64,000 nucleotides of DNA from an uncultured Lachnospiraceae bacterium (GTDB lineage Bacteria > Bacillota > Clostridia > Lachnospirales > Lachnospiraceae): contig CAJUES010000009.1 in assembly GCA_910585765.1 (NCBI GenBank), forward strand, positions 1 to 64,000. Direction: 5' to 3'. Of this stretch, positions 8,547 through 16,776 are shown piece after piece (position 1 is the first letter of the stretch; each line of letters begins with the position of its first letter). Made by a program: the position numbers and the translations under genes. Below the pieces are notes generated by a model. That model saw nothing but the letters and a program-made list of their open reading frames with translations, was not told the DNA's origin and did no database searches.

Positions 8547-8831
8547 TTACTGGATAACTGCTAAGATGTCATTCTGCTTTACGATGATGTACTCTTCCTC
8601 GTCGATCTTTACTTCTGTTCCGGAATACTTGGAGAAGATCACGTTATCCCCAACCTTGACTTCCATCTTGATCTCTTTCCCGTCGACGACTCCGCCCGGT
8701 CCTACAGCGATCACCTCTGCCTGCTGCGGCTTCTCCTTGTTCTGTCCCGGCAACACGATGCCAGACTTTGTTGTCTCCTCCGCAACCAACTGCTTCAATA
8801 CGACTCTGTCTCCCAATGGTACTAATTTCAT
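8547..8831 (-). CDS. groES: Co-chaperonin GroES (Hsp10)
   Basis: This 94-residue cap of the GroEL ring begins MKLVPLGDRVVLKQLVAEE. It contains the mobile loop TTKSGIVLPG and the GDNVIFSKYSGTEVKIDEEEYIIVKQNDILAVI end typical of the family, and its length is normal. The start is ATG 8831 with an AAGGAGG site eight bases upstream; an upstream in-frame start at 8882 would run through the CIRCE operator and is rejected. First gene of the groES-groEL operon. Confidence 0.97.
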   Translation of the reverse strand: MKLVPLGDRVVLKQLVAEETTKSGIVLPGQNKEKPQQAEVIAVGPGGVVDGKEIKMEVKVGDNVIFSKYSGTEVKIDEEEYIIVKQNDILAVIQ

Positions 8832-8875
8832 GCTAAATGCCTCCTTATGATTAAAAAAATAATTTGCTTTTTCGA

Positions 8876-8902
8876 TTAGCACTCTTGTCTACTGAGTGCT
8901 AA
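8876..8902. promoter_or_regulatory. CIRCE operator (HrcA binding site)
   Basis: TTAGCACTC, nine bases, then GAGTGCTAA: a perfect match to the CIRCE inverted repeat bound by the heat-shock repressor HrcA. It sits just downstream of the groES -10 box, so HrcA would block transcription of groES-groEL until heat or unfolded protein inactivates it. hrcA itself is not in the window. Confidence 0.97.
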
Positions 8903-8910
8903 CAAATCAT

Positions 8911-8939
8911 ATAATAGTTTTTTGGTGAGCGTTCTGCAA
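8911..8939 (-). promoter_or_regulatory. Sigma-A promoter of groES-groEL
   Basis: On the minus strand the -35 is TTGCAG (8939-8934) and the -10 is TATTAT (8916-8911), with a 17-bp spacer. The CIRCE operator starts 8 bp downstream of the -10. Confidence 0.8.
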
Positions 8940-9042
8940 ACGGGTTTAGGTTCTATTATCTCCTATTTTCTTCCATTTACTCGTGTTATCTCACATTTTC
9001 TCTTTTTTTCAAAGTTTGTAGCACTTAATAATTATTTTAGAT

Positions 9043-9987
9043 TTAGGCATTTTTCAAACCTTTTTCGAGTCTTTCCCTGTATCCCGGTGCATTCTTGATC
9101 GCAAATTTATTCTCCAGCATAGCATACTCAGCATCTGAGAGAATATTCTTGAAACTCTCCTCAACATTTGTCCGCATCACACATCCCACCGCAACGCTGG
9201 GCGCAAGCCTCTCGTCCTCAAAGCTGTCACACGCCTGCTGTATGATATCGCAGTAAGCCTTTGCCTCGTCCTCCTCCGTGAGCGGCAGAAGAACGTTGAA
9301 CACATCGCCCTCCACCCTGCCGATCACAGCGTGTTCCAGCCCGGCTTCCTCCGCCTTGGCTTTGAGGATCTCCGCCACAGTCACGATCAGACGGTCGCTC
9401 TCCTCCTCGCCGAAATTGTTGTCGACAAACCGCCAGTCGTTGATATTGACACAGATCGCCGCTGTGGGAACCACTTCGCGCTCCGCAAGCTCCTTCATCT
9501 GGCTGATGAAATGATTCCTGTTGAGCACACCTGTAAGCGGATCGTTCTGTCCCGAGTACTGTGTCTGTGCCGCGTCCTTCTCCAGCTGCTGCTCGAGCTC
9601 CTCGATGTAGACTGCCTGCTCACTCGCCAGATATGATTTCTCGCTGTATCGCTCCAAAGTCTCTATATACGCATCCAGGATACTGCGCCCCACATCGGAA
9701 GCTCCCTCCGCGGCAGGGCTTTTGGTGTATATATGGCATATCGTCCTGCCCTTCACACGGATCTTATTGCCGGGCTCGTTGACTACATCCGGCTTAAAAT
9801 CACCAAAATTACCTATCGTCATCAAAATATTTCCGTGCCTGTCGGTCATCAGTGACTCCAGTCCAAAACATTGTCTGAACCGTGTCAGCATGCGCTCTGC
9901 CAACTCCAGATCAAACAGATCCCTGGGAGAATAATTCTTACTGTTCTGCTCGATCCTCTGTGCAAATGCTGTCCTCTTATCGTTCAT
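9043..9987 (-). CDS. GGDEF-domain protein with degenerate active site
   Basis: The first 140 residues of this 314-residue protein form a sensory region (CFGLESLMTDRHGNILMTIGNF, GRTICHIY) resembling PocR-type ligand domains. A short coiled coil (EELEQQLEKDA) leads to a GGDEF fold starting DPLTGVLNRNHF. The catalytic loop reads GRVEGDVFNV instead of RxGGDEF: the first Gly is Glu and the catalytic Glu is Val. Diguanylate cyclase activity is therefore unlikely, and it may bind GTP or act as a scaffold. No EAL domain and no membrane segment, so cytosolic. The start is ATG with a GGGGAAG site. It stands alone between groES and the PHP-HAD gene. Confidence 0.85.
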   Translation of the reverse strand: MNDKRTAFAQRIEQNSKNYSPRDLFDLELAERMLTRFRQCFGLESLMTDRHGNILMTIGNFGDFKPDVVNEPGNKIRVKGRTICHIYTKSPAAEGASDVGRSILDAYIETLERYSEKSYLASEQAVYIEELEQQLEKDAAQTQYSGQNDPLTGVLNRNHFISQMKELAEREVVPTAAICVNINDWRFVDNNFGEEESDRLIVTVAEILKAKAEEAGLEHAVIGRVEGDVFNVLLPLTEEDEAKAYCDIIQQACDSFEDERLAPSVAVGCVMRTNVEESFKNILSDAEYAMLENKFAIKNAPGYRERLEKGLKNA

Positions 9988-10066
9988 TGTCTTTCTTCCC
10001 CTTCCGTTATTTTTCTACAGCTCATGATTCAAGTATACCTTTAATTCCTGCCGCTGTCTATCCATA

Positions 10067-11728
10067 TTACAATACAAATCTGTCAATGATCTCCACGATC
10101 CCGTCGTGGTCGTTGTCCTGCTCCGTGATGACATCCGCGCATTCCTTCACGACCGTTCTGCCGTTTGCCATACAGATTCCGACTGCGGCAGCCTCGATCA
10201 TCGTGATATCGTTCTCCTCATCGCCCGCCGCGACAGCATTCTTTCTGTGGACATGCACCGCGCTGCACAGATTCCTCAGCGCATTGCCCTTTCCCGCCTT
10301 TTTGTTGTAAAATTCAAGATAGCGGGCACTCGAGAACGCACAGGTGATGTCCTCCGCAAAATCGGATGCCTCCACTTCCCTGCGAAACGCCTCCAGGCGT
10401 GACCTGTCGTCGATATCGATCGCAAGCAGCTTGAACGGCGCATGTGCCAGCTCCTTTTCCAGGTCTGTCCCGACCCTGTAGGGCGATTTGATCGCCTGCC
10501 TGTAATAGGCGATCTCCCTGTCATCCGCACAGCTTATGATATGCGTGTCTGTGTACGTCTGGATATGGATCCCCCTCTTCACAGCCATATCAAAGATCGC
10601 CTGTGCCGTCGGTATCGGGACATCGTACTGCTCTATGACGGAACCGTCCGTGCAGTCGTAGATGACCGCGCCGTTGTATGCCGCCATGTAGATCCTGCCC
10701 CCGGAAGCGCCTCTGCGGATGTCGAGCGTCTCCAGCACATCGAGGATACTGCTCACAGCCCTGCCGCTTGCCAGCACGAGATGATGCCCCGCCGCCAGCA
10801 TCTCCGCGATCTTATCCCGTGCACGCTCCGATATCGTCTTCTCCGAATTGAGCAGCGTGTCGTCAAGGTCTGTGAACAGTATCTTTGTGCGCAGCGTCCT
10901 TTTCAGACCTGCGAGAACCCCATCCGGCACATAGAGCTTTCCGTAGCCGACAGCGAGCTCCAGCCCGGGTTTATTTGCGCCGTGAAAATCCGATCCGCCG
11001 CTTGGCAGCAGGTTGAACTTCTCTGCCAATGCCCGCATCTGTCTCTCCTCCGACGGCGTGTAGGTACTGTAATAGCACTCCAGTCCCATGAGCCCGGCGT
11101 CTTTCAACCGTCTCACCAGCACGTCGAGCTGCTCATGCCCGAGCTTGTATAAAGTGGGGTGTGCCAGGATCGGAATCCCGCCTGCTTTCAGCGTCACCTC
11201 GATCACTTCCTCCGGCGTCACCTTCTCGCGGTGCACAAAATACGGCGTGTTGTCGCCAAGATACCGCTCGAACGCCTCTTTCCGGCTCTTCACATATCCT
11301 CTGTCCAGCAAAAATGCGGCGTAGTGCGCCCTCGTGATCACGGCTCCCGGAAATGCGTCCAGAAGCGCCTCGTACGTGATGTCGATGCCCGCCCCGCGCA
11401 GATTCGCGCACAGCTTGTAGTTCCTGTCCGTCCTCGACTGCTTGAACCGTGTCAGATATTCCAGAAAAACAGGCGCCTTATAGTCGATGAACAATCCTAC
11501 AATGTGTACGTCCCTTCCATTGTACTCTGTAGAATACTCTATCCCCGGGATCACCTCTATCGGCTTATCTTTCGCGTATTCCATCAATTCGTCCAACCCG
11601 TCCACGGTGTCATGATCCGTGAGCGCCACCGCGCTCAGACCCTTTTCAATGGCATGATCCACCAGCCCGCTGGGTGTGAGTGTGCCGTCGGAACAGCGCG
11701 AGTGCACATGTAAATCAACAAACCCCAT
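10067..11728 (-). CDS. PHP phosphoesterase fused to Cof-type HAD phosphatase
   Basis: Residues 1-275 of this 553-residue protein form a PHP domain of the YciV/RNase AM type, with metal ligands in DLHVHSRCSDG, TDHD, AHP and SDFHG. Residues 282-553 form a Cof-type (IIB) HAD phosphatase with motif I FTDLDDTLL, motif II ASGR, Lys in KAGKGNAL and motif IV GDEENDITM. The domains join almost without linker (LKRTLRTKILFTDLDD), as if two adjacent genes had fused by loss of a stop codon. Both sets of catalytic residues look intact. I chose ATG 11728, with AAGGAGG eight bases upstream, over an earlier TTG. The PHP half may be a 5'-3' oligoribonuclease or 3',5'-bisnucleotide phosphatase; the HAD half probably acts on sugar phosphates. 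Substrates are inference. Confidence 0.88.
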   Translation of the reverse strand: MGFVDLHVHSRCSDGTLTPSGLVDHAIEKGLSAVALTDHDTVDGLDELMEYAKDKPIEVIPGIEYSTEYNGRDVHIVGLFIDYKAPVFLEYLTRFKQSRTDRNYKLCANLRGAGIDITYEALLDAFPGAVITRAHYAAFLLDRGYVKSRKEAFERYLGDNTPYFVHREKVTPEEVIEVTLKAGGIPILAHPTLYKLGHEQLDVLVRRLKDAGLMGLECYYSTYTPSEERQMRALAEKFNLLPSGGSDFHGANKPGLELAVGYGKLYVPDGVLAGLKRTLRTKILFTDLDDTLLNSEKTISERARDKIAEMLAAGHHLVLASGRAVSSILDVLETLDIRRGASGGRIYMAAYNGAVIYDCTDGSVIEQYDVPIPTAQAIFDMAVKRGIHIQTYTDTHIISCADDREIAYYRQAIKSPYRVGTDLEKELAHAPFKLLAIDIDDRSRLEAFRREVEASDFAEDITCAFSSARYLEFYNKKAGKGNALRNLCSAVHVHRKNAVAAGDEENDITMIEAAAVGICMANGRTVVKECADVITEQDNDHDGIVEIIDRFVL

Positions 11729-11886
11729 CTCTGATCCTCCTTTTCCCAAATACAAAAATACAGAATATAAAACACAATAAGAAAAAGACAGTCCGGAACC
11801 GTTCGCACATAACCTGTGACAGGGTTGTCATGATTATCGATGAACAGTTCTCAAACCTGCCTCTTTTCACAAAACACTGTAAAGTA

Positions 11887-13533
11887 TCAATCCTCGCCGC
11901 TCTCGTCCTCAGCTTCCGCAGTATACACGGAAGTCCGCTTTCTCGCCATCTCATCGCTTGCCAGATACTCATCATAAGTCGTGATCTTGTCGATCAGCGT
12001 GCCATCCGGCAGGATCTCCATGATGCGGTTCGCCGTCGTCTCCACAAACTGGTGGTCGTGGCAGGCAAACATCGCCATACCGGGGAACTTGATCAGTCCG
12101 TTGTTGAGGGCTGTGATGGACTCCATATCCAGATGGTTCGTCGGCTCATCGAGGATCAGGCAGTTGGCACCGCTGATCATCATCTTGCTCAGAAGACAGC
12201 GCACCTTCTCTCCGCCGGAGAGGACCTTCACCTTCTTCACGCCGTCCTCGCCCGCAAAAAGCATGCGCCCCAGGAATCCGCGCACATACGTGATATCATC
12301 CACCGGCGAATAGCCCATCAGCCAGTCCGCGATCGTGTAATCATTGTTGAACTCATTGGTAGGATCCTTCGGAAAATAAGCCTGCGAGGTTGTAACACCC
12401 CACTTGTACGTGCCCTCGTCCGGCTCCATCTCGCCCATCAGGATCTGGAAAAGCGTCGTCTTTGCAAGCTCGTTCCCGCCCACAAAGGCTACCTTGTCCT
12501 CACGTCCCATTATAAATGAGATATTGTCGAGCACCTTCTCCCCGTTGATCGTCTTGGAGAGATTCTCAACCGTGAGCACTTCGTTTCCGATCTCACGGTC
12601 AGGGCGGAAGTCGATATATGGGTACTTTCTGCTCGACGGTTTGATGTCATCAAGCTCGATCTTCTCCAGCGCGCGCTTTCTCGATGTCGCCTGCTTGGAC
12701 TTGGAGGCATTCGCCGAGAAGCGTGAGATGAACTCCTGCAGCTCCTTGATCTTCTCCTCTTTCTTCTTGTTCGCTTCCTTCATCTGCTTGACGAGCAGCT
12801 GGCTGGACTCATACCAGAAGTCGTAGTTTCCGGCGTAGAGCTGGATCTTGCCATAATCGATATCCGCGATCTGGGTACATACCTTGTTCAGGAAATAGCG
12901 GTCATGGGACACCACGATAACTGTATTTTCAAAATTGATCAGAAATTCCTCAAGCCATGCGATCGCATCGAGATCCAGATGGTTGGTCGGCTCGTCGAGC
13001 AGCAGGATATCCGGGTTGCCAAAGAGCGCTTTCGCCAGCAGCACCTTCACCTTCTCGCTGCCGTTCAGATCTTTCATAATGGAATAGTGGATATCCGTGT
13101 CGATGCCCAGACCATTCAGCATCTGCGCCGCGTTGGATTCCGCCTCCCAGCCGTCCATCTCGGCGAACTCACCCTCAAGCTCGCTGGCACGGATGCCGTC
13201 CTCGTCCGTGAAATCCTCCTTGGCATAGATCGCATCCTTTTCCTTCATGATCTCGTACAGACGGGCATTTCCCATGATCACGACATCCATGACAGGGTAC
13301 TCGTCATACTTGAAGTGATCCTGCTCCAGCACGGAAAGGCGCTGCCCCGGAGTGATCGCGATATCTCCCTTTGTCGTCTCAAGCTTTCCCGACAGGATCT
13401 TTAAGAAGGTGGATTTGCCCGCCCCGTTCGCACCGATCAGACCGTAGCAGTTCCCCTCCGTAAACTTGATGTTGACATCCTCAAATAATGCCTTTTTCCC
13501 AACTCTATAGGTTACATTGTTCGCACTTATCAT
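11887..13533 (-). CDS. ABC-F family ATPase (YbiT-like)
   Basis: This 548-residue protein has two ABC domains in one chain and no membrane segment, the layout of ABC-F translation factors that bind the ribosomal E site. Domain 1 has Walker A GANGAGKS, the variant signature LNGSEK and Walker B ILLLDEPTNHLD. A charged helical linker follows (about 240-300). Domain 2 has the variant Walker A GGNELAKTT, signature LSGGEK and DEPTNHLD. Both variants are typical of the YbiT/YkpA branch. The C-terminus is acidic. The linker does not look like the long one of antibiotic-resistance ABC-F proteins, so a housekeeping role is more likely than resistance. It has its own promoter. Confidence 0.9.
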   Translation of the reverse strand: MISANNVTYRVGKKALFEDVNIKFTEGNCYGLIGANGAGKSTFLKILSGKLETTKGDIAITPGQRLSVLEQDHFKYDEYPVMDVVIMGNARLYEIMKEKDAIYAKEDFTDEDGIRASELEGEFAEMDGWEAESNAAQMLNGLGIDTDIHYSIMKDLNGSEKVKVLLAKALFGNPDILLLDEPTNHLDLDAIAWLEEFLINFENTVIVVSHDRYFLNKVCTQIADIDYGKIQLYAGNYDFWYESSQLLVKQMKEANKKKEEKIKELQEFISRFSANASKSKQATSRKRALEKIELDDIKPSSRKYPYIDFRPDREIGNEVLTVENLSKTINGEKVLDNISFIMGREDKVAFVGGNELAKTTLFQILMGEMEPDEGTYKWGVTTSQAYFPKDPTNEFNNDYTIADWLMGYSPVDDITYVRGFLGRMLFAGEDGVKKVKVLSGGEKVRCLLSKMMISGANCLILDEPTNHLDMESITALNNGLIKFPGMAMFACHDHQFVETTANRIMEILPDGTLIDKITTYDEYLASDEMARKRTSVYTAEAEDESGED

Positions 13534-13586
13534 GATAAATTCCTCTTTACTTCATAAATTACATATTTTGGTTACGCACTCTTACT

Positions 13587-13614
13587 ATTATACATAAAAA
13601 GGGTGGATTTTCAA
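13587..13614 (-). promoter_or_regulatory. Sigma-A promoter of the ABC-F gene
   Basis: On the minus strand TTGAAA (13614-13609), a 16-bp spacer and TATAAT (13592-13587) lie about 55 bp before the ABC-F start codon. Confidence 0.7.
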
Positions 13615-13629
13615 GGAGAATTTTCTCAT

Positions 13630-15750
13630 TTATTTTTTGAACAGCTTCCCAAAAAGCCCCTTCTTCTCAGTAGTGTCAACATCGTCAGATCCGCCGGGCA
13701 CACTGTCCTGACCCGCAGCGCCCCCAAACTTCCCTGCGTTTGACGGATCCTCCTTCAATGTCAGCAGTGCATCGTACGCCTGCAGCATGTTGAATCCATG
13801 TGCGTCGGCAAGTCCCTGCGCCGTGAATCCCTCGATCGTGAGCATACCGATCTCCGGATATGCACCGCTTCTGACCGCGGAGACAAACTCGATAAAGATA
13901 CTGTTCTCTGCCCGCAGCCTCCGATAATAATATCGCGCCTCGGAATGGGAAAGCCCGCAGCCCTGTGTCATGTAGATCATCAGTTCTTCCCGGAGCGGCT
14001 CCGTGTTTTTCCACTGCTTCGCCACTTCGCTCATCAGGTTGGTGTCCATCATACACAGCACGCTCGGCCCGTCCGTCAGCACCGCGACCTTGCTGGTCTC
14101 ACACAGCTTTTCCATGAACTGCGGATTGTCTATCCCCGCGGGCGTGAGCCTGCCCTCACCCTTTCTGCCTGTCTCGTAGCGGTTTGTGATGATCAGATAC
14201 GCAATGTCGTTTTTGAGGGAGAGCTCACCGTTCTCCTCCCGCAGCGTATATATATAAGGTTTCTCGCACAATGCCTCCGTCAAAAAGACTGTGATCTTGT
14301 TCATCAGACGGACATACTTCTCGACCTGTGCAGTGTCTTCCGCCTTCCTCGCGGCGTCAAAGCGCGCTGCCGCACTCTGCATCATCGCCATCATCTCGAT
14401 GGCGGTACAGCCCGCCGTATACACAAACCCCTGATCATAGTCGCTGTCCATATGCGCATTCAGCTCCGCCCTCCGCTCCTCGCTCAGACGGTACTCATTT
14501 TCCTGGTCGACAAACGGGATGACCGGCATGCGGTATTTCTTTTCGCCCTCCTCCTCGCGCACGACCTGTGACAGCTCCTCACCGGACAAAAATTCTTCCA
14601 CTTCGCGGTGATACCCCGTCACATCCTTGATGTAGTCCATCCTGCAGCCGATCGCGTGCACGGTGTCAAAGTCCAGGTTCACACCTGTGACACCAAGTTT
14701 TTCCGCGAGCACAAGCACTGTCTCCAGACAGCGCATCCTGTCTTCCGGGCAGAGCACACCGATCGGAAATGTGCTGTCAAATACGGGTATGGTCATGGGA
14801 TTCTGCAGCACATAGCTGACGGCATCCTCGTACTTCTCAAACAGATACATCAAGATATTCTTGTCGTCCGGCTTGATCAGGAACGGATTCCCGCACGCCA
14901 TGCGGTAGTCACTGTGCTGGGGTGCCAGAAGGATATATATCTGGTCCATCTGCATATATTGACGGACCCTCGCCCTCACCATCTCTTCATTGTAGTGCGG
15001 TATCTCTAAATGCCCCGTGAGATCGAGCGCGGCAGGATCATACTCCAGCCAGTAGTTCCTGTGCGGCTCTATGACCACCTGCAGCTTTCCCCTGACCAGC
15101 TGTGACAGCATGGCAAGCTTGTATCGGTTGACCTGCTTTTTGTCCGGGTTGCACTGCATGGCGCTGTCAAACGTCAGAAATACTTTCAGCGACTCATAGT
15201 CATACTCGTCCGCCGTGACCTCGCCATCTTTTTTCCGCTTCATCGTCATGAGTTCAAACACCTGTTTTTCGCCCTCCTTGGGCGGAACCCTGAAATCCGG
15301 TATGTGTCCTATGATATAGACATTCCTGGTCCACAGACGCGCGATCGCCTCCTCCCTGCTGCACCTGCCAGTCGCGGCGGTGTAGAGATAGTGATAGCTG
15401 TCCGCCGCGTCCTTTAGCGCCAGCAGTTCCTTTGCCGCAATGTATTTCTCGTCGCAGAGCATATTCTTCGGCGCACTCTCAGCCGTGCTGATATGGAACA
15501 CCAGCCCGGGGATATCCTCCTCAAAGATCTGATTGACTACCTCCCCCAGCTTGTCCTCATGGTACGCATACCGATGGCTGCTGTACTTCACGGCATTTGC
15601 GACATAGGCATCGTAGTACTCCTTCTCAAAAAACACATGGATCGCATCGTCGAAGACCTCCTCCTCGTCGCGCTGCATCACCATTACGTCCTTGTCAAAC
15701 CCGTCAAACAACCGTAACTGCCATACTGAAATGTTCGTTTTTCTCTTCAC
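13630..15750 (-). CDS. Large cytosolic protein of unknown function
   Basis: I do not recognise a family for this 706-residue protein. There is no signal peptide or membrane segment. Residues roughly 140-260 (TRNVYIIGHIPDF, VFLTFDSAMQ, LSQLVRGKLQVVIEPHRNYW) resemble the SseB-type fold seen in some enhancer and secretion-associated proteins, but the match is weak. The protein ends in a linker rich in Gly, Ser and Asp followed by a basic amphipathic tail, KKGLFGKLFKK, which could contact membrane or nucleic acid. The start is GTG at 15750 with only a fair AAGG site. It follows a small acidic protein by 32 bp and is probably cotranscribed with it. Confidence 0.75.
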   Translation of the reverse strand: MKRKTNISVWQLRLFDGFDKDVMVMQRDEEEVFDDAIHVFFEKEYYDAYVANAVKYSSHRYAYHEDKLGEVVNQIFEEDIPGLVFHISTAESAPKNMLCDEKYIAAKELLALKDAADSYHYLYTAATGRCSREEAIARLWTRNVYIIGHIPDFRVPPKEGEKQVFELMTMKRKKDGEVTADEYDYESLKVFLTFDSAMQCNPDKKQVNRYKLAMLSQLVRGKLQVVIEPHRNYWLEYDPAALDLTGHLEIPHYNEEMVRARVRQYMQMDQIYILLAPQHSDYRMACGNPFLIKPDDKNILMYLFEKYEDAVSYVLQNPMTIPVFDSTFPIGVLCPEDRMRCLETVLVLAEKLGVTGVNLDFDTVHAIGCRMDYIKDVTGYHREVEEFLSGEELSQVVREEEGEKKYRMPVIPFVDQENEYRLSEERRAELNAHMDSDYDQGFVYTAGCTAIEMMAMMQSAAARFDAARKAEDTAQVEKYVRLMNKITVFLTEALCEKPYIYTLREENGELSLKNDIAYLIITNRYETGRKGEGRLTPAGIDNPQFMEKLCETSKVAVLTDGPSVLCMMDTNLMSEVAKQWKNTEPLREELMIYMTQGCGLSHSEARYYYRRLRAENSIFIEFVSAVRSGAYPEIGMLTIEGFTAQGLADAHGFNMLQAYDALLTLKEDPSNAGKFGGAAGQDSVPGGSDDVDTTEKKGLFGKLFKK

Positions 15751-15782
15751 CTTGTCTACCTTTTCCTACCTTTTCCTGCTTT

Positions 15783-16046
15783 TTAACTCTCCACGATCAG
15801 ATATCTGCCATCTCCGATGTCAAATACTTCCGGCGCATCCGCTATCTCATCTTTTTCCTGTCCCTCGAGATCGATCCCTTCCTCGTCAAAGTAATCCCAT
15901 ACCTCATCGATCGAGTCGACAACTACTGCCATGCATTCCTCGAGAAATGCCTCCGCCTCGTCAATATTTTCCGCTACCTTTTCCGGTACTAACTGAAGCT
16001 GGTTTTCCAAAAAACAGTTCAGCACCGCCTCATCATACTCGTGCAT
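15783..16046 (-). CDS. Small acidic protein of unknown function
   Basis: An 87-residue, strongly acidic protein (MHEYDEAVLNCFLENQ, then many Glu and Asp, ending DIGDGRYLIVES) with no membrane segment, Cys pair or known motif. The start ATG has an AAGGAG site ten bases upstream. It lies between maf and the 706-residue protein, all on the minus strand, and may be translationally linked to the latter. The even, codon-like composition and clean RBS support a real gene. Confidence 0.7.
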   Translation of the reverse strand: MHEYDEAVLNCFLENQLQLVPEKVAENIDEAEAFLEECMAVVVDSIDEVWDYFDEEGIDLEGQEKDEIADAPEVFDIGDGRYLIVES

Positions 16047-16159
16047 AATTCATGATCTCCTTTTATTTAATAGTAAATTTGTTAAAAAATCTGCATTTAC
16101 TAAATGCCCACTACCAATGTAACAGTATCTATGCTATTTTGTAAACCCTTTTTCGCCAA

Positions 16160-16762
16160 TCAAGCCAGATGAATTTCAAAAAGTTCATGCACCAGCCTCG
16201 CGACAGGCAGTCCTACCACGTTGTTGTAATCCCCATTGATGCCCTTGATATGGACCGCACACTTTCCCTGGATCGCATAGGCTCCCGCTTTGTCCATCGG
16301 CTCCCCGGTCGCCACATACGCAGCGATCTGTTCCCGCGTCATCGGGTACATGCTGACGTCCGTCCGCTCGTGAAAGGTTACGGCCTTCTGCCCTCGTTCC
16401 CCCTGCCCTCGTTCCAGCACAATAAACGTCACACCCGTGTACACCTGATGCGTACCGCCCTGCAGCTTTGCGAGCATTGCCGACGCATCCGCCTGATCCC
16501 TGGGTTTCCCCATGATCTCACCCTGGCACGCCACAACCGTGTCCGCCCCGATTATGACAACCGTGTCATTTTCATACTTTTGCAGATATCGCTGCGCCAC
16601 CTCAGCCGCTTTTTTGCAGGAGAGCTCCTCCACGATGTCTGCGGGGAGATCTCCCGTGCTGATCTCTTCCCCCTGCGCCGGGGAGATCTCGAAACATATC
16701 CCGGCCTGTTCCAGGAGCTCACGCCGCCTCGGGGAATTTGATGCAAGTATATATTTTACCAT
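16160..16762 (-). CDS. maf: Maf family nucleotide pyrophosphatase
   Basis: A 200-residue Maf/YhdE-type protein that hydrolyses non-canonical or dTTP/UTP-type nucleotides to monophosphates. The family signature LASNSPRRRELL opens the protein, followed by the catalytic GADTVV, the GKPRD loop and the DKAGAYAIQGK segment. Length is normal. It starts 14 bp after the ppk stop codon with an AGGAG site, so it is the last gene of the ppx-ppk-maf group. The SPRRRE form and the TH-Q-YTG segment (GGTHQVYTGV) fit the dTTPase/UTPase branch; that assignment is inference. Confidence 0.95.
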   Translation of the reverse strand: MVKYILASNSPRRRELLEQAGICFEISPAQGEEISTGDLPADIVEELSCKKAAEVAQRYLQKYENDTVVIIGADTVVACQGEIMGKPRDQADASAMLAKLQGGTHQVYTGVTFIVLERGQGERGQKAVTFHERTDVSMYPMTREQIAAYVATGEPMDKAGAYAIQGKCAVHIKGINGDYNNVVGLPVARLVHELFEIHLA

Positions 16763-16776
16763 AAACTACACTCCTG

